Below are positions 8,632 to 16,739 of a stretch of 33,542 bases of DNA, piece after piece. The translations under genes and the position numbers were made by a program. How positions within the stretch are numbered: the stretch's first letter is position 1; the number at the start of each line of letters is the position of its first letter. The notes under the pieces were generated by a model. That model searched no databases and was not told the origin of the DNA. It saw only the letters and a program-made list of their open reading frames with translations. This DNA comes from Bacteroidota bacterium (GTDB lineage: Bacteria; Bacteroidota; Bacteroidia; Chitinophagales; LD1): NCBI GenBank assembly GCA_028288545.1, contig JAQBNQ010000298.1:1-33542 (forward strand), read 5' to 3'.

Positions 8632-9153
8632 ATGAAGAAATTTTATCTTATTCTTTTAGTAGCTGTATCTACGGGTTTGAAGGCTCAAATGCTAACCCCA
8701 ACCGTAATTTCAAGCACAGGAGGTTTTTCATCTAACGCTAACGGAAGTTTATCTTACACGGTAGGTGAAATGACAATGGTGCAAACCTTTAGCGCCAATG
8801 GTAATATACTTACACAGGGTTTTCAGCAACCAACAGATACCAACTTTTTAGGTTTGCTTGACCTGACACAAAGCGATTTCGGATCTTTTGTTGTTTATCC
8901 AAATCCGGCAGTAGAAGTAACTTCGTTCGGATTTCAATTACCTGAGCCGGGAAAGGTATCCATAGTTCTGTATAATGCTATTGGCCAAAAGGTATCCGAT
9001 TTGTACAGTGCAAATTATGAGAGCGGAAAAACCGTTCAACAAACCAATGTTTCGCGATTTGCAGCGGGAATGTATTTTGTGACTATGACCTTTACTTCAT
9101 TTAAGGATGAGAAGACGCATATTCTTACTCAAAAACTACAGGTAATTAACTAA
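8632..9153 (+). CDS. Small secreted protein with T9SS type A sorting domain (copy B)
   Basis: 173 residues, a duplicate of the protein at 5233. Signal peptide about 1-19 (TGLKAQ). The mature module (20-94) is identical residue for residue to copy A over 75 positions, from MLTPTVISST to VVYPNPAV. The type A sorting domain that follows (PGKVSIVLYNAIGQKVSDLY, FAAGMYFVTMTF, ending TQKLQVIN) has diverged by many substitutions, as has the signal peptide. It lies 35 bp before Col3. Export and surface delivery by T9SS is expected from the sorting domain; mature function is unknown. The repeated pairing of this protein with a collagen-like protein argues that the two act together, perhaps by anchoring or capping the fibre. 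Confidence 0.9.
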   Translation: MKKFYLILLVAVSTGLKAQMLTPTVISSTGGFSSNANGSLSYTVGEMTMVQTFSANGNILTQGFQQPTDTNFLGLLDLTQSDFGSFVVYPNPAVEVTSFGFQLPEPGKVSIVLYNAIGQKVSDLYSANYESGKTVQQTNVSRFAAGMYFVTMTFTSFKDEKTHILTQKLQVIN

Positions 9154-9188
9154 TCACCCATTTATAAAATTCAATTAAAATCAAGTAC

Positions 9189-11105
9189 ATGAACAAAGGA
9201 TTACTATTTACGGTGTTGCTGTTTGCCGCTTTAGCGGGCAGGGCACAAACACCTCCTCAACAAATGAATTACCAGGCTGTGGTGCGCGATGCATCGGGAG
9301 CCATAGTTGCCAATTCATCAGTTAAACTGCGTTTTACCATTCACAGTGGTAGCTCAACCGGGCCCAACGAATACCAGGAAATTGATAACGCAAGCACCAA
9401 TCAATTTGGTCTGGTTACTGCTCAAATAGGTAGCAATGGAAACCTTTCTTTAGTTAGCTGGGGAAGTGGTATCAAATATTTACAGGTGGAAATAGAAATT
9501 GGTACAGCAACTACTTTTACTGATCTTGGAGCTTCCCAGCTTTTAAGCGTTCCTTACGCTTTATATGCAGGCAATGGCGGAGGCGGTGGAACTGGTGCGA
9601 CAGGCGCAACCGGAGCAAATGGTGCTGATGGCGCAACAGGTGCAACGGGCGCTAGCGGAACACCAGGAGTAACTGGTGCAACAGGACCTACTGGTCCTAC
9701 CGGTGCAACAGGTTCTGGTGGCGGACCAACAGGTCCAACTGGCCCAACAGGTCCAACAGGCCCTAGCGGTGCAAATGGTGGTGCAACGGGTCCCACAGGA
9801 CCTACCGGTGCAACCGGAACAGGAACTAACGGTGTAACCGGAGCTACTGGTGCCACAGGTGCAACCGGAGCTACTGGTGTTGGTATTACAGGTCCTACAG
9901 GCCCTACCGGCACAGGTGGCGGTTTTACAGGCACAACGAATTATGTAGCCAAATTTACAAGTGCAAATGCTATTGGCATTTCGCAAATATTCGATAACGG
10001 AACATATGTAGGTATTGGAACTATTACGCCAACGGCAAAACTTCAGGTTGTTGGTACAGTTACAACTGCCAATCCAATACTTGATTATGTACAGGCTTCT
10101 GGCGGAAATACTGCAAGCACTGCTTACTATGCATTTAGAGGAATCAACTCAGGCACTAACGGTTTTGTGAATGCTGTTTCAGGGTTTTCGAACGGAACTA
10201 ACGCACAAAGCAATTTTGGTTTATACGGTTTTGCCCGTGGTGGAGTAAGCAACTTTGGTACTGAGTCAGACGCTATTTCCCATACTTTAAATGGCGAAAA
10301 CGTTGGATTGTTTGCTTCTGCAGATAGCTCAGAAGCATTGAATATGGGTGTGCAGGCATTTGCATCTTCTTCATTTGCTGAAAATGATGGTGTGGTTGGT
10401 GTTGCCGATGGTGATAATGAAACCGGAGCCTCAAATACAGGTGTTTTCGGTATTGCACATCTTTCAACTACTCAAAATGTGGGTGTAGCCGGTTCAGTGG
10501 ATACAAGTATAGGATTGGGTATTGGTGTATTGGGTGATGCAGGATCTTGCCCTAATTGTGCTGCTAATAACTGGGCAGGTTATTTTAACGGTGATGTAAA
10601 CGTTGTTGGAACATTGTCAAAAACAGGCGGTACTTTCAAAATAGATCACCCACAGGACCCTGCTAACAAATACCTGGTACACAGTTTTGTTGAAAGCCCT
10701 GACATGATGAACATATACAACGGAAATATAACTACCGATGCAAACGGTGAAGCTATCGTTGGTCTGCCTTCTTATTTCGAAGCTGAAAATATGGAATTCA
10801 GATACCAGCTTACGGCGATAGGAGTTTTTGCACAGGCTATTGTTTTGAAAGAAATTTCGAACAATCAGTTTGTAGTTAAAACCGATAAGCCTAACGTAAA
10901 GGTTAGCTGGATGGTTACCGGTATCAGAAATGATGCATGGGCACAGGTACACCGTTATGTTGATGTAGTGGACAAGGGAGCCAACAGGGGCAAATACCTG
11001 CATCCTGAGTTATACGGAAAACCTATTACTGACCGTATCAATTACTTCCCTATTAAGAAAGAAATTAGCACTAAGCCAGCAAATTTAAGTGGAGCTAAAA
11101 AATAA
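9189..11105 (+). CDS. Col3: secreted collagen-like surface protein
   Basis: 638 residues. Signal peptide about 1-20 (ALAGRAQ); shared N-terminal beta-rich domain (about 25-128, MNYQAVVRDASG to SVPYALYAG); Gly-X-Y tract (about 134-245) with GPT/GAT triplets and GSGGG, GANGG and GTGGG breaks; a 'YVAKFTSANAIGISQIFDNG' linker and 'VGIGTITPTAKLQV' stalk repeat matching Col2; a Gly/Asn/Ala-rich stalk with repeated 'VGVAG/IGVLG' turns; and the C-terminal domain shared with Col2 (about 474-610, FKIDHPQDPANKYLVHSF onward). The tail is Lys-rich. A CPNC pair (near 455) just before that domain could form a disulfide. There is no T9SS sorting domain. The shorter stalk suggests a shorter fibre than Col1 or Col2. 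Transcribed with the T9SS protein upstream and closed by a terminator. Confidence 0.88.
   Translation: MNKGLLFTVLLFAALAGRAQTPPQQMNYQAVVRDASGAIVANSSVKLRFTIHSGSSTGPNEYQEIDNASTNQFGLVTAQIGSNGNLSLVSWGSGIKYLQVEIEIGTATTFTDLGASQLLSVPYALYAGNGGGGGTGATGATGANGADGATGATGASGTPGVTGATGPTGPTGATGSGGGPTGPTGPTGPTGPSGANGGATGPTGPTGATGTGTNGVTGATGATGATGATGVGITGPTGPTGTGGGFTGTTNYVAKFTSANAIGISQIFDNGTYVGIGTITPTAKLQVVGTVTTANPILDYVQASGGNTASTAYYAFRGINSGTNGFVNAVSGFSNGTNAQSNFGLYGFARGGVSNFGTESDAISHTLNGENVGLFASADSSEALNMGVQAFASSSFAENDGVVGVADGDNETGASNTGVFGIAHLSTTQNVGVAGSVDTSIGLGIGVLGDAGSCPNCAANNWAGYFNGDVNVVGTLSKTGGTFKIDHPQDPANKYLVHSFVESPDMMNIYNGNITTDANGEAIVGLPSYFEAENMEFRYQLTAIGVFAQAIVLKEISNNQFVVKTDKPNVKVSWMVTGIRNDAWAQVHRYVDVVDKGANRGKYLHPELYGKPITDRINYFPIKKEISTKPANLSGAKK
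9588..9923 (+). repeat. Collagen-coding Gly-X-Y repeat of Col3
   Basis: 9-bp periodic coding repeat, about 112 residues, of GAT and GPT triplets with short glycine-rich breaks. As in Col1, synonymous codons are mixed, so the DNA repeat is imperfect. Long antisense reading frames here are artefacts of the period. Confidence 0.88.
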
Positions 11106-11126
11106 TTAGAACCTTATTTAAAATGC

Positions 11127-11158
11127 AAGGGGATGATTTTTGATCATCCCCTTTTTTA
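11127..11158 (+). terminator. Intrinsic terminator after Col3
   Basis: AAGGGGATGAT (11127-11137), loop TTTTG, then ATCATCCCCTT (11143-11153), an 11-bp stem continuing into a T-run. It closes the collagen locus. Confidence 0.92.
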
Positions 11159-11260
11159 TTGCCCTTAATTGATTAAAACTTTACGTAAGCTTGTGATGTT
11201 ACAGTAGCAATTGTCAGATTGCCGCTAAATCTTTTAAAAAAAACGCCGTTAAAAATTATT

Positions 11261-13219
11261 ATGTCCCCCGAACAACATACAACGGAGTTATCAGCCGAAG
11301 CAAAGAATGCAATTATCAGGATCAATGGTTTTTTTAAAAAGATCAGGTATTCCGCCAAAACAGTTGAGGCAAACAGCGAAGCCCCTGGGCCGGTAGTATT
11401 AACAGATGAATTTCTGGAATTTAAGCAATTACTACTTGTACTTATAAAGGATGCAGATTTTACCGTTGCTTTTACACATAGTGGTATTCCGCAGGGAGCA
11501 TCTTTTACTGACGAAACTCTGCGCATTATCAAAAACAAAATTCTGCCTTATCTCCATAGTCCAAAAGAGGCGGGAACTATAATCCGCAGCATTTTCAATC
11601 ATTCCGGTGACCATCAAAGGCTGGTCTCCTTGTTTGCAACCTTTAAACTGCTGACGGATTATTTTGGTGAAGAAGAGAAGAAGGAAATATTAGCACTATT
11701 CAATGTTCAGCTTACTAATGCAGTAAAAATAATTTCATACCGGATCGCTGCACTGGGAATGGATGAAGATGTGTATGTGCGGGCGGGCAAAGACGATGAG
11801 TTGATTACTCCTTTTATGGAACAAAACCGCGAGGTAAATGAGTTGCTCATAAACCTGCAAGAGGGAAGTGCTGAAAAGGCCGCTGAAGATATGGGCCAGA
11901 TAAAAGTAATGATCAGGCAATGCCGGGCAAATATTGCGGTAATTGATAAAGCTGCAGAAAGCAATGGAACCTCATTGCACCAAACCTTTGTGCTGCGCAA
12001 ACTGGAATTATTGATTGAGCGCATGGAGCAGATACTGCCAATAATTTGTTGCGAGGATGTTGAATCGGAGTTTAAAAATTTAAGCGACCTTATTTGCCAT
12101 ATAATTCTGCTTGAAACAAAGCCCAAGAAACTGAGGGATTTTATATCGCGCAATATAAAACTGATATCGTACCGTATAACCGAAAACAAGCGAAAGACCG
12201 GCGAACATTATATATCCTCAACATCTGCCGAATATTGGGAGCTTTTCTTGTCGGCCTGTGGTGGTGGCTTAGTGGTTTCATTTATGGTGATAATTAAATT
12301 GCTGGCCCATGAGGCGGGGCTGCCTTTACTGTGGGAGGCGCTGCTTTATTCGGTGATTTATGCCACAGGCTTTGTGGTAATACAAGCGCTGCACTTTACA
12401 CTGGCTACCAAGCAACCAGCCATGACCGCAGCATATATTGCCGCCTCACTTGATGACATGGGCGATGACAGGTCGCGGCACGAACATTTTGCTGCCACTA
12501 TTGCAATGGTTTCGCGCAGTCAGTTGGTATCTTTTGCCGGGAATTTGCTGGTTGTATTTCCGCTTACGTTGTTATGGGTTTTTCTTATCAGTATTGCTAT
12601 GCACCGTTCTTTCATTGAACCTAAGGCGGGCCAGGAATTGCTCAGCGCGGTACACCCGGCTTATTCTCTTTCCTTTTTGTATGCTTCTATTACAGGTGTG
12701 TTTTTATTTGCGGCGGGTATTATTTCGGGTTTTGGCGATAACAAGGTTGTAGTAAGTAAAATTGGCTTGCGTATAGAAAATCATCCTTCACTGAAAAAGA
12801 GAATTTCGGCAAAACGATTACATGGTATTGCCTCGTACCTGGAAAGAAACTTAGGGCCCTTATTAGGAAATATAATTTTGGGATTTATGTTAGGCTTTGC
12901 AGGGTTATTCGGAAAGATTACGGGTCTTCCGTTTGATATCCGGCACATTACCTTTAGTACGGGAAACATGGCTATGGGGTTTTATGGTGTGGATTTTCAG
13001 ATTACTTTGGGATTACTTTTTGCTTGTATAACGGGCATTTTCATCATTGGGCTTTTTAATTTTGTAATCAGCTTTTACCTGGCGTTACAGGTGGCCGCCC
13101 TTTCACGGGGAATTAGTTTAAAGGATTATCCGGGATTATTGAAAGCAGTATTGCGATACTTTAAACATCATCCAATGCATTTCTTTTTTCCGCCAAAAGC
13201 ACAGAAAAATGCTTTTTGA
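11261..13219 (+). CDS. Gcr/SpecificRecomb-family integral membrane protein
   Basis: 652 residues from the ATG; an in-frame TTG 14 codons upstream is possible but less likely. The sequence fits the family called 'site-specific recombinase' (SpecificRecomb, after gonococcal Gcr). Landmarks are 'NIKLISYRITENKRKTGEHY', 'YWELFLSACGGG' and 'LHFTLATKQPAMTAA'. Residues 1-320 are soluble, alpha-helical and charged. The C-terminal half has about six hydrophobic segments, including GGGLVVSFMVIIKLLA, LEALLYSVIYATGFVVIQAL, LLVVFPLTLLWVFLIS, FLYASITGVFLFAAGI, and GLLFACITGIFIIGLFNFVI near the end. I see no serine- or tyrosine-recombinase motif, so the name should not be read as a function. It stands alone between the collagen terminator and the membrane-protein pair; role unknown. 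Confidence 0.8.
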   Translation: MSPEQHTTELSAEAKNAIIRINGFFKKIRYSAKTVEANSEAPGPVVLTDEFLEFKQLLLVLIKDADFTVAFTHSGIPQGASFTDETLRIIKNKILPYLHSPKEAGTIIRSIFNHSGDHQRLVSLFATFKLLTDYFGEEEKKEILALFNVQLTNAVKIISYRIAALGMDEDVYVRAGKDDELITPFMEQNREVNELLINLQEGSAEKAAEDMGQIKVMIRQCRANIAVIDKAAESNGTSLHQTFVLRKLELLIERMEQILPIICCEDVESEFKNLSDLICHIILLETKPKKLRDFISRNIKLISYRITENKRKTGEHYISSTSAEYWELFLSACGGGLVVSFMVIIKLLAHEAGLPLLWEALLYSVIYATGFVVIQALHFTLATKQPAMTAAYIAASLDDMGDDRSRHEHFAATIAMVSRSQLVSFAGNLLVVFPLTLLWVFLISIAMHRSFIEPKAGQELLSAVHPAYSLSFLYASITGVFLFAAGIISGFGDNKVVVSKIGLRIENHPSLKKRISAKRLHGIASYLERNLGPLLGNIILGFMLGFAGLFGKITGLPFDIRHITFSTGNMAMGFYGVDFQITLGLLFACITGIFIIGLFNFVISFYLALQVAALSRGISLKDYPGLLKAVLRYFKHHPMHFFFPPKAQKNAF

Positions 13220-13444
13220 ATCTAAAACAGGATTTAGGCGAAACAATCTAAAACACATGTTCGTTTTAACAATATGTAGCCGTTTCGGTGATTGGAATTT
13301 AGTAAAATTATATTTTTCTTCGCTAGCTTTATAGATTAACATCCTTTGGGGCATATTAGATGAAACAATTTGTCAATTTTAAATTGGCTGTTTGTTTCCT
13401 TAATTGTTGATTCCTCAGACGAGCAATTTAAAGCTACCAGAAAA

Positions 13445-14791
13445 ATGATATTTTTTGATAACATAAGAAATCGGATATCCGAAGCGAAACAATCAAAATC
13501 GTTGTTAGGATGGTTTTTTGATAATGGGTTGTGGAAAACTTCTGCCAGTTCTCCCGAAATAGCCTGTACAAAATTTTTCGGGTTTGCTCTATTGGCTATT
13601 GCGATTCCCCTTGTAATTGTAACAAAGCCAGACCAGACATGGTTTTTAGATATACTGAATATTATGTTTTTGGCCTTTATAATTCTGACCTTGAAATTCA
13701 GGGAGCAGTTTACTCTTTCGCCGGACGACCCTGTGATAAGAAAGATGCTGCATGTAGAAAACTGGAAACAAGAAGATTCAAAGCTGGCTGTAGAGGAGGC
13801 GGCAGAAAATGGTAACCAGGCCATAAGGCAATTTAGTTCAATTAAGCAGTTTTGGATAGGCAGCCTTTTGTTGTATGTTTTAATGCTGGTTAGATCCTTA
13901 ATTACATCCCGCGATCTACGCAACTGGCTAAAAGGCCATCCTCACTATTGGGATATTTCTTACTTGTTTTATTCAACATATCGCGAAAGCATTGATAAAT
14001 TCGGTAACGACGTTTTTCAGATAGGTTCGGTACTGCTTTCAAACTTGGCGGTGTACGGATTAATACTTGGCTTCTATGTATTATATTATCCTTCCACCGG
14101 CTTCAATAATAAAGCGCACAAAGAGAATACTTCGTGGTGCCTGGTGGGTATAGTTGTTTTTTCGATTTTGCATGGATTAATACTTCTGCAATACCTCAAA
14201 ATTGGAACTGACGGAGCGTTTCTCTTCGAAAAAACAGCAATGGATATAACGCTCATGGCGCAGTTTTTTAGTGGGCTTATAAACACGGTTGCCATGGCAT
14301 TTTTTATTGCACGTTTTGCGAGCCCGTTATTGCGTATACCAGCTATCGTTCAAGCCATTCTTTTTCTATACACAATTCTTCAAACAGGGCTAATGATAGT
14401 GCTAATGGATGGTAGCAATAAGGATTTTATTTTTTTACATGATTTGTGGCTGCCCTGGGCGCAAAAAGGGATATTGCTGTTTTGCTTATTCGGTAAGATT
14501 GTATTGTATCTTGTGGTACTCTACTTATATACGACTGGTAAATTATTCTTTTATTTTGTATCCATGAGAGCCTTCAAACGTACCTCCGACCTGGAATGGT
14601 CTGAGATTATAGAAAATATCGGTAATTTCTCGTTTGATGAACGAAAGCTTTATATGCAGTATTATTCAATACAGGTTGATGGCGATAACCACCAGAGGGC
14701 CTATTTAGAAGATTATCCGGAGATTGAAGCGGAAGGCAACAGCATTACACAGATTGAAACTGAATTAAAGAATAAGATTTTGGGAGATTAA
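13445..14791 (+). CDS. Polytopic membrane protein A of an adjacent paralogous pair (unknown)
   Basis: 448 residues from the ATG (MIFFDNIRNRISEAKQ). The frame opens further at a TTG 25 codons upstream, but that extension looks non-coding. I do not recognise a family. Seen: about eight hydrophobic segments, including FFGFALLAIAIPLVIVT, FLDILNIMFLAFIILTL, FWIGSLLLYVLMLVRSLI, VLLSNLAVYGLILGFYVLYY, CLVGIVVFSILHGLILL, IVQAILFLYTILQTGLMIVL and LFGKIVLYLVVLYLY. Between TM2 and TM3 is a charged cytoplasm-like loop (VENWKQEDSKLAVEEAAENG). The C-terminus is acidic and soluble. The block from 'DITLMAQFFSGL' to 'GKLFFYF' aligns with protein B downstream, so the two are distant paralogues. They are 17 bp apart and presumably form an operon. 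Confidence 0.75.
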   Translation: MIFFDNIRNRISEAKQSKSLLGWFFDNGLWKTSASSPEIACTKFFGFALLAIAIPLVIVTKPDQTWFLDILNIMFLAFIILTLKFREQFTLSPDDPVIRKMLHVENWKQEDSKLAVEEAAENGNQAIRQFSSIKQFWIGSLLLYVLMLVRSLITSRDLRNWLKGHPHYWDISYLFYSTYRESIDKFGNDVFQIGSVLLSNLAVYGLILGFYVLYYPSTGFNNKAHKENTSWCLVGIVVFSILHGLILLQYLKIGTDGAFLFEKTAMDITLMAQFFSGLINTVAMAFFIARFASPLLRIPAIVQAILFLYTILQTGLMIVLMDGSNKDFIFLHDLWLPWAQKGILLFCLFGKIVLYLVVLYLYTTGKLFFYFVSMRAFKRTSDLEWSEIIENIGNFSFDERKLYMQYYSIQVDGDNHQRAYLEDYPEIEAEGNSITQIETELKNKILGD

Positions 14792-14808
14792 ATGAAAGAT
14801 TAAAAGAG

Positions 14809-16410
14809 ATGAGCGCAACAGGAAGCAATAAGTTGATAACCTTTGGAAGTTGGATGTCGGAAGGGCAGGAGCTGATGGAAAAGCTGCTTGGACCGGTTGT
14901 TTTGTTAACTGAAATATTTCTTACTTTTTGGGAGAAGGTTGATCAGAGAAATATTGCAATTTATGCGATTAATATTTTTTTTATTTCAATGGTTTTATAC
15001 TCCCGGCCACTTAAGCACCTGTTTTATTTAAAAGCGAAACGTCAAAAGATTCCGGATCCACAAGCAAGGTATCACCCTTTAAAGCTAACGTATCAAAATC
15101 TTATCCCTCACGAAAAACTCCAGGAATACACGGAGTATGCGAATCTTTGCATTTTCTATTTTGGTAAAATAAGATGGTTTTGGCGGGTTACGTTATGGTT
15201 GTATGTATTGCTTTTTACTAAAGAAATTTTGGTTAAATCGATAGCTATTGACCTGGGAAATAGCCCTCTGTTTATTAAGATTTTTGACATAATCACAACG
15301 GCTGTTAATACCGGTAGTGCTTACGGGTTAATTCTGTGTTTCTATTCCTTGCATTCTGCGGAACTTCTTTCTAACCGGGATATTACGCCGGAAAAAATGG
15401 CCAGATGGTTTTGGTTTTTCTTCGCCGTACTATTTCTTGTCCATTGTTCAATCTTAAGTTGTGACGTTTCGTGGATCGCCAATAATAAAATTACCTGGTT
15501 ACAAGGCATTACACACTTTGTTATTGATCCTGATAATGTTCACGACATTAACATGTTGGCCCAATTCGGATCGGGTTTGGCGGTGGCGGCATCATTCGCA
15601 TTCCTCGTATCCCGATTCGAAATTACTTTAATGGAAATTCCTATTTATTTTTTGGTGATATTATACCTCTATGCTGCTCTTCAAACATCCTTAGTTTGGG
15701 TACTTATAGATACCGGAGGGAAATTCGGAAAACTGTGGGAGCATTTGCAAAATGCTGTATTAAGTATGTGTCTTTTAGGAAAGGTAGGGTTATATTTAAC
15801 CACCCTGTATATCTATTCTTCAGGTCGGCTGTTTTATTATTTTCTGCGTATCCGGCAGGAACTGATGCCAAGGCAGTTTATTGTATGGAAAGATGCGGCT
15901 AAAGGTATTGGCTGGAACCCGGTTACAATAAGACGTGGTAAATTGTTTCTTGAAGATAAGAAAGAACTAACTGAACGGTTTTCGATATACCAAAAAATGC
16001 TTATAAAGACAGAGCAGCAAAGGCAACTGAGTCGAAGAAACGAGAGAATAAAACTTTGGAAATATCTTCCGGATGATACCTCAGACCAAAAGCTTTCGGA
16101 TAAAAAGAATTCGGAATATTTCAATATTCTAAATGAATTGGATGCGGTTGATACCCATACTCTACGAATTGCGCACCGGTTAGCTGAACAGGAAGGAGGG
16201 ACTATTAATATTTCCGATTTGAAAGAGGAGTTGATGTTTAAGGACGATCTTGTCGAAATTATTCTGAATAAATTAATGACTTTGGGGCTTGTAAGATTTT
16301 GGCCAGAGGGTCTTGCTAAAGCGGGTCCAATTGTACCGTTATTAAGTCATGATAGTTTTCAGTTAACCAGCACCGGCAAAGAGGTGATTGTTGGTTATTT
16401 GGACACCTGA
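14809..16410 (+). CDS. Polytopic membrane protein B of the pair, with winged-helix-like C-terminus (unknown)
   Basis: 533 residues, ATG preceded by AAAAGAG, a plausible ribosome site. About eight hydrophobic segments. The central block is paralogous to protein A: 'VNTGSAYGLILCFYSL' to 'SNLAVYGLILGFYVL', 'DINMLAQFGSGL' to 'DITLMAQFFSGL', 'YLYAALQTSLVWVLID' to 'FLYTILQTGLMIVLMD', 'LLGKVGLYLTTLYIYSSGRL' to 'LFGKIVLYLVVLYLYTTGKL'. Unlike A, it carries a soluble tail of about 160 residues. Its last 84 residues (TLRIAHRLAEQEGG, ISDLKEELMF, DDLVEIILNKLMTLGLVRFW, then FQLTSTGKEVIVGYL) read as helix-helix-helix-wing and end like MarR/PadR-type winged helices. That is inference from pattern; a protein-protein winged helix is equally possible. 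Confidence 0.75.
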   Translation: MSATGSNKLITFGSWMSEGQELMEKLLGPVVLLTEIFLTFWEKVDQRNIAIYAINIFFISMVLYSRPLKHLFYLKAKRQKIPDPQARYHPLKLTYQNLIPHEKLQEYTEYANLCIFYFGKIRWFWRVTLWLYVLLFTKEILVKSIAIDLGNSPLFIKIFDIITTAVNTGSAYGLILCFYSLHSAELLSNRDITPEKMARWFWFFFAVLFLVHCSILSCDVSWIANNKITWLQGITHFVIDPDNVHDINMLAQFGSGLAVAASFAFLVSRFEITLMEIPIYFLVILYLYAALQTSLVWVLIDTGGKFGKLWEHLQNAVLSMCLLGKVGLYLTTLYIYSSGRLFYYFLRIRQELMPRQFIVWKDAAKGIGWNPVTIRRGKLFLEDKKELTERFSIYQKMLIKTEQQRQLSRRNERIKLWKYLPDDTSDQKLSDKKNSEYFNILNELDAVDTHTLRIAHRLAEQEGGTINISDLKEELMFKDDLVEIILNKLMTLGLVRFWPEGLAKAGPIVPLLSHDSFQLTSTGKEVIVGYLDT

Positions 16411-16739
16411 AGCTATAAATACTCCCTGTAAAAATTCATTTCAATATTAATTTCATTTGTAGTGAACGCAAAATGAATTGGACAGTGATGGGTTTAAAAA
16501 GCTGGTCAATTATCTTTCCATCAATGAACCGCTTCCTTGCGCGTTTTATCCGGTTTCGCCCACGCCATATTTAAATGGTGGGCCAGAAGATTATTTATCC
16601 CGGATATTGGAGTCCAAATCTATAGATTTTAACCAGGACCGGATGGCTGATTGGCTTGAATCAAGGTTGCCATCGCCGGTTAGCGACCTGGCCCAATGGA
16701 ATGCAGGGGCTAATTAATCCTTTCATTAATGTTTCCCTG
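16411..16739. other. Gap between membrane protein B and the lipoprotein; inverted repeat and doubtful ORF
   Basis: 329 bases. AATTCATTT (16433-16441) and AAATGAATT (16471-16479) form a 9-bp inverted repeat with a 29-base spacer soon after the stop of protein B; no T-run follows, so it is a poor terminator. The rest is taken up by the doubtful ORF at 16478-16717. Confidence 0.4.
16478..16717 (+). CDS. Doubtful small hypothetical protein (79 aa, TTG start)
   Basis: No recognised family. The translation (DSDGFKKLVNYLSINEPLPC onward, ending PVSDLAQWNAGAN) has a natural-looking amphipathic composition, is acidic, and has no signal peptide or TM segment. Against it: the only start is TTG, an in-frame stop lies four codons before it, and no ribosome site is evident. 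It could be a small soluble protein, or the remnant of a longer gene that lost its 5' part. It occupies most of a 329-base gap between a plus-strand operon and a minus-strand lipoprotein gene. Confidence 0.35.
   Translation: MDSDGFKKLVNYLSINEPLPCAFYPVSPTPYLNGGPEDYLSRILESKSIDFNQDRMADWLESRLPSPVSDLAQWNAGAN

Noticed and set aside
11219..11260. Upstream TTG start for the Gcr-like gene
   Set aside because: The extension (PLNLLKKTPLKII) is unlike a conserved N-terminus and an ATG follows in frame at 11261.
11707..12189. 160-codon antisense ORF inside the Gcr-like gene
   Set aside because: Ser/Arg/Ile-rich shadow of a well-supported gene.
11261..13219. Mobile element or true recombinase, from the family name
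   Set aside because: No recombinase catalytic motif, att-like repeats, or other mobile genes are nearby, and the C-terminal half is membrane-spanning.
13336..13923. 195-codon antisense ORF over the start of membrane protein A
   Set aside because: The sense frame has continuous membrane segments and paralogy to the next gene; the antisense is a shadow.
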